Assembly (NCBI RefSeq): GCF_020193575.1
Contig: NZ_JADYVD010000011.1
Coordinates: 62,001-126,000, forward strand
Source of the DNA: Ensifer sp. IC4062
GTDB lineage: Bacteria > Pseudomonadota > Alphaproteobacteria > Rhizobiales > Rhizobiaceae
DNA length: 64,000 bases
Direction of reading: 5' to 3'
The notes below the pieces were generated by a model, which searched no databases, was not told the DNA's origin, and saw nothing but the letters and a program-made list of their open reading frames with translations. Made by a program: the position numbers and the translations under genes. Positions within the stretch are counted from its first letter, which is position 1; every line of letters begins with the position of its first letter. Of the stretch, positions 8,797-17,137 are shown one piece after another.

Positions 8797-8941
8797 CTTC
8801 ATTTTCTAGGCTCGAACGAAGCGGTTCCGGTGCGCAGTCCGACCGCTTCCAAATCTTAGCTTCCTGCACGGAATCTTGGGGCTGGCCCTTCGCCCGCTTG
8901 TGAGAACGCGTGCCCAAGTAAGTGTTGCGTGGAGCCGGTTG

Positions 8942-10120
8942 GTGCGTAAGAGCCAGAAGTTGCGTTGCAGGTTTCGTATGTCTTTGCCGGCCTGGGCTGC
9001 GCCCGCGATGATCGGCATTGCCATTTTCCTGAGCTTCCCCTCAGCCGTCGCCTATTCCGACCTGGCGACCTTCCTCTCGGGTATCAACCGCGGCGGCGAG
9101 CGCTGGCGGATGTATCTGACGCAATCGCCAGCGGGTTCGCTGCACGAAGTCGAGATGGTGTTCGCCGACCCGATCACCACCGGCGCCTTGGATGGCGGTG
9201 CTGGCGTCACCATGCCCGATGGCAGCCACGTGGCGCTGACCGCGGAAACCAAGCACAAGGGCGCGACGCCCGACGAAGACCGCGTCACCCGCAAGTTGAA
9301 GAAGGGTCGGATCGTTGCCGTCAGCCCCGTGATGCCGCCGAAGGACTTTACCGCCGGTTCGATCCTCCAGCGTACGAGTTCGCTGATGGAACCGAGCTTC
9401 GACGGGCCCGAAAAGATGATCTTCGCTAAACCGCGCATCAAGGGCAAGGAGATCGAGATCGCCACGGCCTTCTACCGAAAGAAGCCGCCGAAGGCCGACG
9501 CCGGCGTCTCGCCGATGCTTGCCAAGCTGATTACCAACGATAAGGCCGATATTCTTGCGACCGCCTATGTCCGGCCCGAGCCGGACTATGCGCATGAGTC
9601 GCCCTTCGATTCGATCCTCCGGGAAGACAAGAACGCAGGCCGCTTCATTCCGGAAATCGCGCCCGACGACCATGCCTGGGCGGCAACCGCCTTGCCGGCC
9701 ACGGTCTTCAGCAAGGAAGAGCAGACCTGCCTCGCCGAAGGCATCTACTTCGAGGCTCGCAGCGAGCCCGTGAAGGGCCAGGCTGCCGTGGCGCAGGTAA
9801 TCCTCAATCGTGTCCGCAACCCCACCTACCCGAAGACGATTTGCGGCGTCGTCTATCAGAACAAGGCCTGGCGCAACCGCTGTCAGTTTTCCTTCGCCTG
9901 CGACATGATCCGCGACCTGATCTATTCGCGCTCGCATTGGAAGACTGCTAAGGAAGTCGCGATGGCCGTCACCGCCGGCAAGATCTGGCTGCCGGAAGTG
10001 GGGTCGGCGACGCATTATCACGCCACCTATGTGAAGCCGGCCTGGGCGAAAACCATGAAGCGGGTCGGTAAGATCGGATTGCACATCTTCTATCGCACCT
10101 ATGGTGGCGGCTGGAGCTGA
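8942..10120 (+). CDS. SleB-type cell wall hydrolase, membrane-anchored
   Basis: A hydrophobic segment near the N-terminus (AAPAMIGIAIFLSFPSAVAYS) is a signal or anchor that directs the protein to the periplasm. The C-terminal ~130 residues form the SleB/Hydrolase_2 domain: CLAEGIYFEARSEP with the catalytic Glu, then AVAQVILNRVRNP, CGVVYQN and SATHYHATYVKPAW. The family cleaves peptidoglycan glycan strands. The central ~200 residues have no domain I recognise. The start is uncertain: GTG at 8942 has TGGAG seven bases upstream; TTG 8876 and ATG 8978 are alternatives. Confidence 0.85.
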   Translation: MRKSQKLRCRFRMSLPAWAAPAMIGIAIFLSFPSAVAYSDLATFLSGINRGGERWRMYLTQSPAGSLHEVEMVFADPITTGALDGGAGVTMPDGSHVALTAETKHKGATPDEDRVTRKLKKGRIVAVSPVMPPKDFTAGSILQRTSSLMEPSFDGPEKMIFAKPRIKGKEIEIATAFYRKKPPKADAGVSPMLAKLITNDKADILATAYVRPEPDYAHESPFDSILREDKNAGRFIPEIAPDDHAWAATALPATVFSKEEQTCLAEGIYFEARSEPVKGQAAVAQVILNRVRNPTYPKTICGVVYQNKAWRNRCQFSFACDMIRDLIYSRSHWKTAKEVAMAVTAGKIWLPEVGSATHYHATYVKPAWAKTMKRVGKIGLHIFYRTYGGGWS

Positions 10121-10412
10121 TCGACAGCCTCGATTCCGCCGGATGACTTGGCGCCGAACGATCAGCTTAGAGCGTTCGGTTGCCGCCGATTCCGGCTGCA
10201 GCTTTGTCGCAGCTGGCCAAATTATCGCTAAGTCTTTGAAATTACGAGGAAATATTGTCCACGTTGAAGGGGCCAGCATGCCTTGACTATGCGGGTGCCT
10301 AAAACTATGTTGCGCGCGACTTCAAATGGGGCCGAAGCGTGGCTTGAACACCGGCCGTTTGTATGACCGAGATCGCGTTTAAGACCGCGTGGGGACTGCA
10401 AAGGGGAGCCAT
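10121..10412. other. intergenic region before the F0 operon
   Basis: About 290 bp with no supported gene. A hairpin CCGAACG...CGTTCGG (10154-10160 with 10173-10179) lies downstream of the hydrolase and may help end its transcript, but it lacks a T-run. The promoter of the atp operon should lie in the second half. Confidence 0.4.
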
Positions 10413-10772
10413 GTGACGGAGAAACCGGAAGAAAGTCTGGAAGCGCGGCTGAAGCGCCTTGGCGACGACATCGCGTCCAAGCGGACGGACAAGTCGGACG
10501 ACGTCGAGACGCGCGCTGCGGAAAGCCGGCAAGGTTATGCGGCGGCGATGAAGCTCTCGAGCGAGTTCATTGCCGGCATCGTTGTCGGGGCGTTTCTGGG
10601 CTATCTTTTGGACCACTTTGCGGGTACAGGGCCGTGGGGCATGATCGTCTTGCTGCTTCTCGGGTTCTGTGCCGGCGTCTTGAATGTGCTGCGGTCGGCC
10701 GGACTGGTGGCGACGCCGGATCAGGGAAGACGCAGCCCTGGAAATGACAAGAAGGACGGGGATGGCGCCTGA
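10413..10772 (+). CDS. atpI: ATP synthase protein I
   Basis: The protein has 119 residues. A charged N-terminal stretch (about 1-45) precedes two membrane helices (FIAGIVVGAFLGYLLDHF and WGMIVLLLLGFCAGVLNVL), as in the AtpI family. AtpI assists assembly of the c-ring and may aid cation supply. The start is GTG at 10413, with GGGGAG ideally placed. An ATG two bases earlier is in another frame and is followed at once by a stop (ATGTGA), so it cannot be the start. First gene of the F0 operon. Confidence 0.85.
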   Translation: MTEKPEESLEARLKRLGDDIASKRTDKSDDVETRAAESRQGYAAAMKLSSEFIAGIVVGAFLGYLLDHFAGTGPWGMIVLLLLGFCAGVLNVLRSAGLVATPDQGRRSPGNDKKDGDGA

Positions 10773-10832
10773 GGCGTTGCCCGAAAGAACACGGTTTCCG
10801 CTTGCGGGCGGGCAAAATGAAAGAGAAGCGCG

Positions 10833-11585
10833 GTGTCAAACGATCCGACCCACCAGTTCCTGGTCAACAAGATTGTCCCGATCGAAATTGGCGGAATTGA
10901 CTTTTCCTTCACCAATGCGTCGCTGTTCATGGTCGCGACTGTCGGCGTGGCCGCTGGCTTTCTTTATCTGACCACGTCGCAGCGCGGGCTAATCCCGACG
11001 CGGTTGCAGTCGGTTTCGGAAATGTCCTACGAGTTCATCGCGTCGATGCTTCGTGAAGGGGCAGGCAGTCACGGGATGAAATTCTTCCCGATGGTGTTCT
11101 CGCTTTTCATGTTCATCCTGACGGCAAACCTGCTCGGCATGTTTCCGTACTTCTTCACCGTGACCAGCCAGATCATCGTTACCTTCGCTCTGGCGGTGTT
11201 CGTCATCGGTACCGTCATTCTTTATGGTTTCTACAAGCACGGGCTGGGCTTTTTGAAACTCTTCGTGCCGCACGGCGTGCCGGGGGTTTTGCTGCCGCTG
11301 GTTGTTGCGATCGAAATCATCTCGTTCCTTTCCCGTCCCATCAGCCTTTCGGTCCGTCTGTTCGCCAACATGCTGGCCGGCCACATCACGCTGAAGGTTT
11401 TCGCGGGCTTCGTCACCTCGTTGAGCGCCCTTGGCGCGCTCGGCATCGGCGGTGCGATCCTGCCTCTCATCATGACCGTCGCCATTACCGGTCTTGAGTT
11501 CCTCGTTTGCTTCCTTCAGGCCTATGTCTTTGCGGTGCTGACCTGCATGTACCTCAACGACGCCGTCCATCCGGGAAGCCACTAA
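10833..11585 (+). CDS. atpB: F0 ATP synthase subunit a
   Basis: The protein has 250 residues and starts with GTG (VSNDPTHQF). It has five to six membrane helices. The essential arginine of the proton half-channels is Arg175 in [14 protein letters not shown]. With the c-ring it forms the proton path of the inner-membrane F0 sector. It follows atpI by 60 bp and precedes atpE. Confidence 0.97.
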   Translation: MSNDPTHQFLVNKIVPIEIGGIDFSFTNASLFMVATVGVAAGFLYLTTSQRGLIPTRLQSVSEMSYEFIASMLREGAGSHGMKFFPMVFSLFMFILTANLLGMFPYFFTVTSQIIVTFALAVFVIGTVILYGFYKHGLGFLKLFVPHGVPGVLLPLVVAIEIISFLSRPISLSVRLFANMLAGHITLKVFAGFVTSLSALGALGIGGAILPLIMTVAITGLEFLVCFLQAYVFAVLTCMYLNDAVHPGSH

Positions 11586-11669
11586 GGAATAACAGTCGCT
11601 GGCTTCCGCCCGGGTCCTCCGGCGGAGGCGCAAATCCTAGCCGCAACACCATTTCGAAGGAGTTCAATC

Positions 11670-11897
11670 ATGGAAGCGGAAGCAGCAAAGTTCATCGGTG
11701 CAGGTCTTGCATGCCTTGGTATGGCCGGCACGGCTCTCGGCCTCGGCAACATCTTCGGCAGCTACCTGTCCGGCGCGCTGCGCAACCCATCGGCTGCTGA
11801 CGGCCAGTTCGGCCGCCTCGTATTCGGCTTCGCCGTTACGGAAGCTCTGGGCATCTTCTCGCTGCTCGTAGCCCTGCTCCTCCTCTTCGCTGTCTAA
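11670..11897 (+). CDS. atpE: F0 ATP synthase subunit c
   Basis: The protein has 75 residues and two hydrophobic helices joined by the polar RNP loop at 38-40. The proton-carrying carboxylate is Glu58 ([10 protein letters not shown]). [21 protein letters not shown] is the glycine-rich first helix. A strong Shine-Dalgarno (AAGGAG) lies before the ATG. A perfect 12-bp hairpin follows the stop, which may stabilise or separate the atpE message to favour high copy of subunit c. Confidence 0.97.
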   Translation: MEAEAAKFIGAGLACLGMAGTALGLGNIFGSYLSGALRNPSAADGQFGRLVFGFAVTEALGIFSLLVALLLLFAV

Positions 11898-11913
11898 TTC
11901 AGACCGAAGTTTT

Positions 11914-11943
11914 GGCCGCGGCCTCAACTTAGAGGCCGCGGCC
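11914..11943 (+). promoter_or_regulatory. intercistronic hairpin after atpE
   Basis: GGCCGCGGCCTC and GAGGCCGCGGCC pair perfectly over 12 bp around a 6-nt loop, 16 bp after the atpE stop. There is no T-run, so it is more likely an mRNA 3'-protection or partial attenuation structure within the operon than a full terminator. Confidence 0.6.
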
Positions 11944-11975
11944 GCGCATATTCTTGAGTGCACCTGGAGGTGAGC

Positions 11976-12587
11976 ATGTTTGTGACCGCGGCTTATGCCC
12001 AGTCAACCACCACTGAAGGCGAAGCACACGAACCCGCTGCGGCCGGCGAGGTGCACACCGAAACGGGTGTGGCCCACGAAGGCGAACACGGCACGGGCGT
12101 GTTCCCGCCTTTTGATTCGACCCATTTCGCATCGCAGTTGCTCTGGCTCGCGATCACGTTCGGCCTCTTCTATGTTCTGATGTCGAAGGTCATCATTCCG
12201 CGTATTGGCGGTATCCTCGAGACCCGCCACGACCGGATCGCTCAGGATCTGGATGAAGCGTCCCGCCTGAAAGGCGAAGCTGACGCTGCCATCGCTTCCT
12301 ACGAGCAGGAACTGGCAAGCGCCAAGGCCAAGGGACATTCGATCGCCGACAGTGCGCGCGAAGCTGCCAAGTCGAAGGCAACCGCCGACCGGACCGCCGT
12401 CGAAGCCGATCTGGCCAAGAAGATCACCGCGGCCGAAACGCGCATTGCCGATATCAAGTCCAAGGCGCTCGCCGATGTCGGCGCAATCGCCGAGGAAACG
12501 GCAACCGCCGTCGTCACGCAGCTGATTGGTGGAACCGTCACCAAGGCCGAGATCGCTGCCGCCGTCAAGGCATCGGCAGGCAACTGA
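11976..12587 (+). CDS. atpF2: F0 ATP synthase subunit b'
   Basis: The protein has 203 residues. It has a 50-residue Ala/His/Glu-rich N-terminus, one membrane helix ([20 protein letters not shown], about 58-77) and a long charged coiled coil forming the peripheral stalk. The ATG at 11976 has GGAGGTG six bases upstream; the earlier GTG is not favoured. The extra N-terminus is typical of alphaproteobacterial b'. It pairs with the b subunit encoded next. Confidence 0.93.
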   Translation: MFVTAAYAQSTTTEGEAHEPAAAGEVHTETGVAHEGEHGTGVFPPFDSTHFASQLLWLAITFGLFYVLMSKVIIPRIGGILETRHDRIAQDLDEASRLKGEADAAIASYEQELASAKAKGHSIADSAREAAKSKATADRTAVEADLAKKITAAETRIADIKSKALADVGAIAEETATAVVTQLIGGTVTKAEIAAAVKASAGN

Positions 12588-12600
12588 GGAGCAATGAACC

Positions 12601-13086
12601 ATGGCTCTTGATGCGACTTTCTATGCCCTTGTCGGCCTGATCCTCTTCTTTGCCCTCATTGCCTATCTGAAGGTTCCGGGCATGATCGCCAAGGCGCTCG
12701 ACGCACGCGCCGACAAGATCGGTAACGAACTGGCGGAAGCCAAGCGCCTGCGCGAAGAGGCCCAGAGTCTGGTCGCTGAGTATCAGCGCAAGCGCAAGGA
12801 CGCCGAGGCGGAGGCCGCCAGCATCGTTGCCGCCGCACAGCGGGAAGCCGAAATGCTGACGGCAGAAGCCAAGCAGAAGACCGAGGAATATGTCGCGCGC
12901 CGCACGGCACTTTCCGAACAGAAGATCAAGCAGGCTGAAAGCGACGCGATCAATGCGGTCCGCTCGGCAGCCGTCGATCTGGCGATCAGCGCTGCGGAAA
13001 AGGTCTTGTCGGCCAAGACCGATGCCGGTGCGCAGGATACGCTGTTCAAGAAGGCACTCGGCGAGGTCAAGACTCGACTCAACTGA
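12601..13086 (+). CDS. atpF: F0 ATP synthase subunit b
   Basis: The protein has 161 residues. An N-terminal membrane helix (FYALVGLILFFALIAYL) is followed by a charged coiled coil rich in Ala, Glu and Lys. It forms the peripheral stalk with b', holding F1 against F0. It lies 13 bp after atpF2 and is the last gene of the F0 operon, closed by an intrinsic terminator. F1 genes are not in the window, as usual for alphaproteobacteria. Confidence 0.95.
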   Translation: MALDATFYALVGLILFFALIAYLKVPGMIAKALDARADKIGNELAEAKRLREEAQSLVAEYQRKRKDAEAEAASIVAAAQREAEMLTAEAKQKTEEYVARRTALSEQKIKQAESDAINAVRSAAVDLAISAAEKVLSAKTDAGAQDTLFKKALGEVKTRLN

Positions 13087-13113
13087 GGCGGCCAAGTCTG
13101 AAAAATTCGAAGG

Positions 13114-13141
13114 AAGCCCCGCTTCGGCGGGGGCTTTTTTG
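13114..13141 (+). terminator. intrinsic terminator of the F0 operon
   Basis: AGCCCCGC-TTCG-GCGGGGGCT is followed by a T6 run, 28 bp after the atpF stop. Confidence 0.9.
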
Positions 13142-13173
13142 TTGGCTGTACCAGTGTTTCAGCTTTTGTCGGC

Positions 13174-13272
13174 TACTGCATGATTCTCTTAAATCGGAAT
13201 CGATTTAAGAGAATCATGCAGCGCTTCAAAGTGCTACAGCGATCTTTGCGCGTCCGATTCGACGCCGCGCTG
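13174..13272 (-). repeat. RIME1-like element, copy 3, with a perfect 21-bp inverted repeat
   Basis: This copy is in reverse orientation. Its first dyad is flawless: 21-bp arms at 13176-13196 and 13201-13221 (CTGCATGATTC...AAATCG) around a 4-nt GAAT loop. It continues with CTTCAAAGTGCTACAGCG and the GCGCGTC...GACGCCGCGCTGT part. It sits between the F0 terminator and the 3' end of rnhB. Confidence 0.85.
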
Positions 13273-13369
13273 TTTCAGGCTCCAGCTTGGCATAGCGGCC
13301 GCGCGTCATCGGGCGTCTACGCGCGCTACCAACCTGCCCCCCTCCCGCTGGCAGGCCCAATGCTCGGCA

Positions 13370-14020
13370 TCAAACCTGACGAAAGGGACGGAAACTCATT
13401 CGATGCAGCGAGCAGGGGCCGTGGCTGTCGATGGCGGTTCGATGCATTTCGGTAGCATAGCCGGCATGAGCGGCGAAGCCATAGGCGGGGAAAGTGAGGT
13501 CGGCGCGGGCCATCATTCGATCGCGAGTCACTTTGGCGACAATCGATGCGGCGGCGATCGACATCGATCGGGAGTCGCCCTTGACGATCGCTTTGGCGTG
13601 GCAGGAGAGTCCCGGCGGAACATCACGGCCGTCGACGAGCACGAAACGCGCGGTCGTGGAAAGACCATCGACGGCCCGTCGCATCGCGTGGAGGCTCGCC
13701 TTGAGGATATCTGTGGCGTCGATGCGTGTCGCTGAAGACGAGGCGATCGATACCGTCGCCGTCGCAAGAATTTGCTCGAACAGTGCTTCGCGCTGCTCCG
13801 GGCTCAAGAGTTTGCTGTCGTTGAGACCGTCCGGAATGGCGTCCGGATCGAGGATGACTGCGGCAGCAACGACCGGACCGGCCAACGGACCGCGTCCCGC
13901 CTCGTCCGCGCCTGCGACAGGCCAAAAGCCATCCCGGCGGGCGGCAAGCTCGAAGCCGAAATCGGGGACGGGCAGCTCGATGGGAAAAAGTGGGGAATCG
14001 GGCGATTTGCGACGTGACAT
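13370..14020 (-). CDS. rnhB: ribonuclease HII
   Basis: The protein has 216 residues. The active-site motif [14 protein letters not shown] lies at 37-50 (Asp39, Glu40), followed by [20 protein letters not shown] with a further acidic residue, and [13 protein letters not shown]. The C-terminus has [13 protein letters not shown]. RNase HII removes ribonucleotides misincorporated in DNA. An N-terminal extension of about 35 residues precedes the core, as in other rhizobial forms. It is convergent with the F0 operon across a repeat. Confidence 0.95.
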   Translation of the reverse strand: MSRRKSPDSPLFPIELPVPDFGFELAARRDGFWPVAGADEAGRGPLAGPVVAAAVILDPDAIPDGLNDSKLLSPEQREALFEQILATATVSIASSSATRIDATDILKASLHAMRRAVDGLSTTARFVLVDGRDVPPGLSCHAKAIVKGDSRSMSIAAASIVAKVTRDRMMARADLTFPAYGFAAHAGYATEMHRTAIDSHGPCSLHRMSFRPFRQV

Positions 14021-14222
14021 GCGGGGGACCCTCGCATATTCGCCCGATTCCCTTCAAGCCCCCCGGTGCGAGTGCGGCGGTGACCGGGAGGAAAGCCAGC
14101 GCCATCACGAGGCAGAGGAGGGCGCCGGAACCGAAATTTTGCATGGACAATGCCATCGAACTCCTGTCGGGAGAGGAGATCGGCTTGTATTTGGCGGGAA
14201 GTCGCGGGGGGTATCCGCTGAC

Positions 14223-15380
14223 CTAAAGCAGTGACAGTTGGACTCCCATTCCGAGCGGCGGCACGAAGACATCGTTCCGCAATTGCCGTCGCGTCAGGTT
14301 GAGCCCCAGGCGCTTGGCAGCAAGCTCGAAGCGCCGGCCGATCTGCCAGGCATAAGGACCGGCCCCTTTCATGCGCTTGCCGAACTCGGCGTCATAATCC
14401 TTGCCGCCGCGCATGGAGCGGATCAGCGACATGACGTGGCGGTAGCGGTCCGGATAGTTCCGCAGCAGCCAATCGCGGAAGAGCGGGCTCACTTCGAGCG
14501 GCAGCCGCAACAGCACGTAGCTCGCTTCCGAAGCGCCCGCCGTCTTTGCTGAATCGAGCACGCGTTCGATCTCATGGTCGTTCAGCGCCGGGATGATTGG
14601 TGCAACGAGCACGCCGGTCGGAATGCCCGCTTCCGAGATGGTACGGATCGCATCGAGCCGCCTTGTCGGCGTCGATGCCCGTGGCTCCATCGTGCGCGCC
14701 AGTTTTCGATCGAGCGTGGTAACCGAAATGCCGACCCGTGCGAGACCCATTTCCGCCATCGGGGCAAGCAGATCAATGTCGCGTGTCACCATTGCCGACT
14801 TGGTGACGATCATCACTGGATGGTTTGCCGCCTTCAACACTTCGAGAATCTGGCGCATGATCCGCCATTCCTTCTCGATCGGCTGATAGGGGTCGGTATT
14901 GGTGCCGATCGCGATTGGGCGAACCTTGTAGTCAGGTCTTGCCAACTCGCGTTCCAGCAAACGCGGCGCGTCCGGTTTCGCGAACAGCTTGGCCTCGAAG
15001 TCGAGGCCGGCCGAAAGGCCCATATAGGCGTGCGTCGGCCGCGCAAAACAATAGATGCAGCCGTGCTCGCAGCCGCGATACGGATTGATCGAGCGGTCAA
15101 AGGAGATATCAGGAGACTCGTTGCGCGTGATAACCGCCCGCGGCTTTTCGACCTGGACCTCTGTCTTGAAAGGCGGTAGTTCCTCGATGCTTTCCCACCC
15201 GTCGTCGAAGACTTCGCGCGATTGCGGTTCGAAGCGACCGGACATGTTGAGGCCGGCGCCGCGGCCGCGCCGGCGATCGATGTCGATCCTCAGACCCGTT
15301 CCTTTGATCATTGCTTCGGCCATGTCTGCGGTGTTAGCGGGCGCAAAGGCACCCCGCTTCAATTGAGACAGATCGCTCAT
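14223..15380 (-). CDS. PA0069-family radical SAM protein
   Basis: The protein has 385 residues. The cluster-binding motif CxxxCxxC is C104-C108-C111 in RGCEHGCIYCFARP. It is preceded by SFDRSINPYRG and followed by TNTDPYQPIEK, hallmarks of the PA0069 (Rv2578c-like) group related to spore photoproduct lyase-type enzymes. The reaction is not established. A radical SAM [4Fe-4S] enzyme acting in the cytoplasm is all the sequence supports. It lies 200 bp upstream of rnhB in the same direction. Confidence 0.85.
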   Translation of the reverse strand: MSDLSQLKRGAFAPANTADMAEAMIKGTGLRIDIDRRRGRGAGLNMSGRFEPQSREVFDDGWESIEELPPFKTEVQVEKPRAVITRNESPDISFDRSINPYRGCEHGCIYCFARPTHAYMGLSAGLDFEAKLFAKPDAPRLLERELARPDYKVRPIAIGTNTDPYQPIEKEWRIMRQILEVLKAANHPVMIVTKSAMVTRDIDLLAPMAEMGLARVGISVTTLDRKLARTMEPRASTPTRRLDAIRTISEAGIPTGVLVAPIIPALNDHEIERVLDSAKTAGASEASYVLLRLPLEVSPLFRDWLLRNYPDRYRHVMSLIRSMRGGKDYDAEFGKRMKGAGPYAWQIGRRFELAAKRLGLNLTRRQLRNDVFVPPLGMGVQLSLL

Positions 15381-15561
15381 CGAAATCTCCTCGGAAACAG
15401 AAGGGGGCTCCGTTTCGTCATGATTATTTTCCTATCGCAGAAAGCGGAACAAAGCAAGAACAAAACTTCAGGATAGAGCGAAGAGAGGTCGCACCGGAGC
15501 GCCGGAGCAGGCGGCCTCCGATGGCTGTAGCATTTGTGAGTGCGATGCGGTAGGAACGATT

Positions 15562-16092
15562 ATGCTGACGATCATCATGGAAACACACGACAACGAAGCC
15601 GAACTCGCACAGACGCTGTCGGTGCTTGTTGCCGGCGCCGTCGAGGGCCTCGTCAGCGACGTCATCATTCTCGATCGCGGGTCGAAGGACGGTTCGCTGC
15701 GGGTTGCGGATGCCGCCGGTTGCCGTTTCTGCGTCGATTGGGATTTGGGCGATATTGTCCGCTCGGCCCGCGGCGAGTGGCTTATGCTTCTCGAGCCGGG
15801 CGCACGGCCCACCGGAAGGTGGGTGGATGAGCTCCTTGAATATGTGTCGCTCAACAGAAACCCGGCGCGGTTCTCTCCCTCGCGAATGCATCGGCGTCCG
15901 CTGCTAAGCCGTCTCTCCCGCAAGGCGCCCCCCCTTGAGACCGGCTTCCTGGTGCAAAAGCGCGATGCGATCGCCGTCGCCCGCGCAAACATGCGGCTGA
16001 GCGACATGGTCAATGTTGGTGCCGTGCGCAAACTTGCAACCGAACTGGTTCCCGCTTGGGTAGCGACCGGCAATCGACCTGTTGTGGAATAG
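15562..16092 (+). CDS. short glycosyltransferase family 2-like protein
   Basis: The protein has 176 residues and opens like a GT2 enzyme: MLTIIMETHDNEAELAQTLSVL, then SDVIILDRGSKDGSLRVAD, and ARGEWLMLLEPGARPTGRW at the position of the nucleotide-sugar motif. It lacks the second half of a GT2 domain, and the DxD is replaced by LEPGARP. It may be a non-catalytic or specialised member. The gene stands alone, divergent from the radical SAM gene. Confidence 0.65.
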   Translation: MLTIIMETHDNEAELAQTLSVLVAGAVEGLVSDVIILDRGSKDGSLRVADAAGCRFCVDWDLGDIVRSARGEWLMLLEPGARPTGRWVDELLEYVSLNRNPARFSPSRMHRRPLLSRLSRKAPPLETGFLVQKRDAIAVARANMRLSDMVNVGAVRKLATELVPAWVATGNRPVVE

Positions 16093-16472
16093 TCGCTGGC
16101 TGCTGCATGTCGCATCGCATCGTGGCCCGACAGCATGCCTTGCGCGTCTAACGCATAGGTGCCGATAGCAAGAATGGGGTGCCTGTCTTGTCCGCGGCAC
16201 CCCCCGAAGCGGCTCTCAAATGACCTTGCTAGCGAAAACGGCTTTTCATGCAATCCAGAGGACGGCACGTCGTATACATGCTGCTTCCCCCGCCCATGTG
16301 GTCGGAAGGCTTGTCTTCGCTGCGCTTGAGATGGATGATCGGTCTCGCCTTCGGCCACCCCCAACGCCGGCTGACAGTGAGAATCTACCGCGGTTGATCG
16401 AGGCCCGCTGTTTCGTTGGGAACAACCGCAGATATACGAGCAAAAAACGTGAGACGGGGCTGCGGGACGCAT
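16093..16472. other. gene-free region between the GT2-like gene and moaB
   Basis: About 380 bp. A hairpin GGGGTGCC / GGCACCCC (16176-16183 with 16196-16203, 12-nt loop) lies in the first third and may act as a bidirectional end for the two convergent genes, although it has no T-run. Short reading frames exist on both strands (16220-16486 and 16246-16443) but have no family resemblance or good ribosome binding site. Confidence 0.45.
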
Positions 16473-17015
16473 TCAGCCGCGTTTGAGGTGCTCGTCCAGC
16501 CGCGGCATGATCTCAACGAAATTGCAGGGCATGTATCGATAGTCGAGCTGCTGCTTCAGGATGCCGTCCCAGGCGTCCTTACAGGCGCCTGGCGATCCAG
16601 GCAGGACGAAGATGAACGTCGCATTGGCGACACCGCCGGTGGCACGCGACTGGATCGTCGAGGTGCCGATCTTCTCGTAAGAGATCCGGTGAAACACTTC
16701 GGAAAAACCGTCCATGCGCTTTTCGAAGAGTGGCTCAAGCGCCTCCGGCGTCACGTCGCGGCCCGTGAAGCCGGTGCCTCCGGTGGTAATGACCACGTCG
16801 ATTGCATCGTTCAGCGTCCAAGCCTTCACCTGATCGTAGATCTTCTGCCGGTCGTCGCTGACGATCTCCCGTGCTTCCAGCCGATGGCCGGCCTCGCGTA
16901 TGCGCGCCTCAAGCGTGTCGCCTGACCGGTCGTCGTCGCGCGTGCGGGTGTCGGACACCGTGAGCACGGCAATGCCGACGGGAATGAAAGGGCGGCCTTC
17001 GTCGATGCCAGGCAT
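16473..17015 (-). CDS. moaB: molybdenum cofactor biosynthesis protein B
   Basis: The protein has 180 residues of the MoaB/Mog fold. SDTRTRDDDRSGDTL lies at 21-35, the molybdopterin-binding TTGGTG at 77-82, and LPGSPGACKDAW near 140. MoaB-type proteins adenylylate molybdopterin before molybdenum insertion or have a related role. It follows ispE in the same direction, with a RIME-like repeat filling the gap. Confidence 0.93.
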   Translation of the reverse strand: MPGIDEGRPFIPVGIAVLTVSDTRTRDDDRSGDTLEARIREAGHRLEAREIVSDDRQKIYDQVKAWTLNDAIDVVITTGGTGFTGRDVTPEALEPLFEKRMDGFSEVFHRISYEKIGTSTIQSRATGGVANATFIFVLPGSPGACKDAWDGILKQQLDYRYMPCNFVEIMPRLDEHLKRG

Positions 17016-17038
17016 TGGGTGCTATCCTTTCCCCCTAC

Positions 17039-17137
17039 TGATTATTCCTGAAATCGAAGTCGTCTGAAGGACAAATCACGCAGCAATGCAAAAAGCTACA
17101 GCGACCTTTGCGCCTCCGATTGGACGCGCGGCGCTGT
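17039..17137 (-). repeat. RIME1-like element, copy 4, overlapping the 3' end of ispE
   Basis: A reverse-oriented copy with a decayed AAATCG palindrome but intact GCTACAGCGACCTTTGCGCC and GGACGCGCGGCGCTGT parts. The ispE stop codon (17096-17098) and the last 14 ispE codons lie inside it. Confidence 0.8.

Noticed and set aside
13623-14156. Minus-strand frame starting MALSMQNFGSGALLCLVMALAFLPVTAA, signal-peptide-like
   Set aside because: Most of it overlaps rnhB in another frame and its downstream part is Arg-rich without pattern; only about 45 codons lie outside rnhB, so support is too thin.
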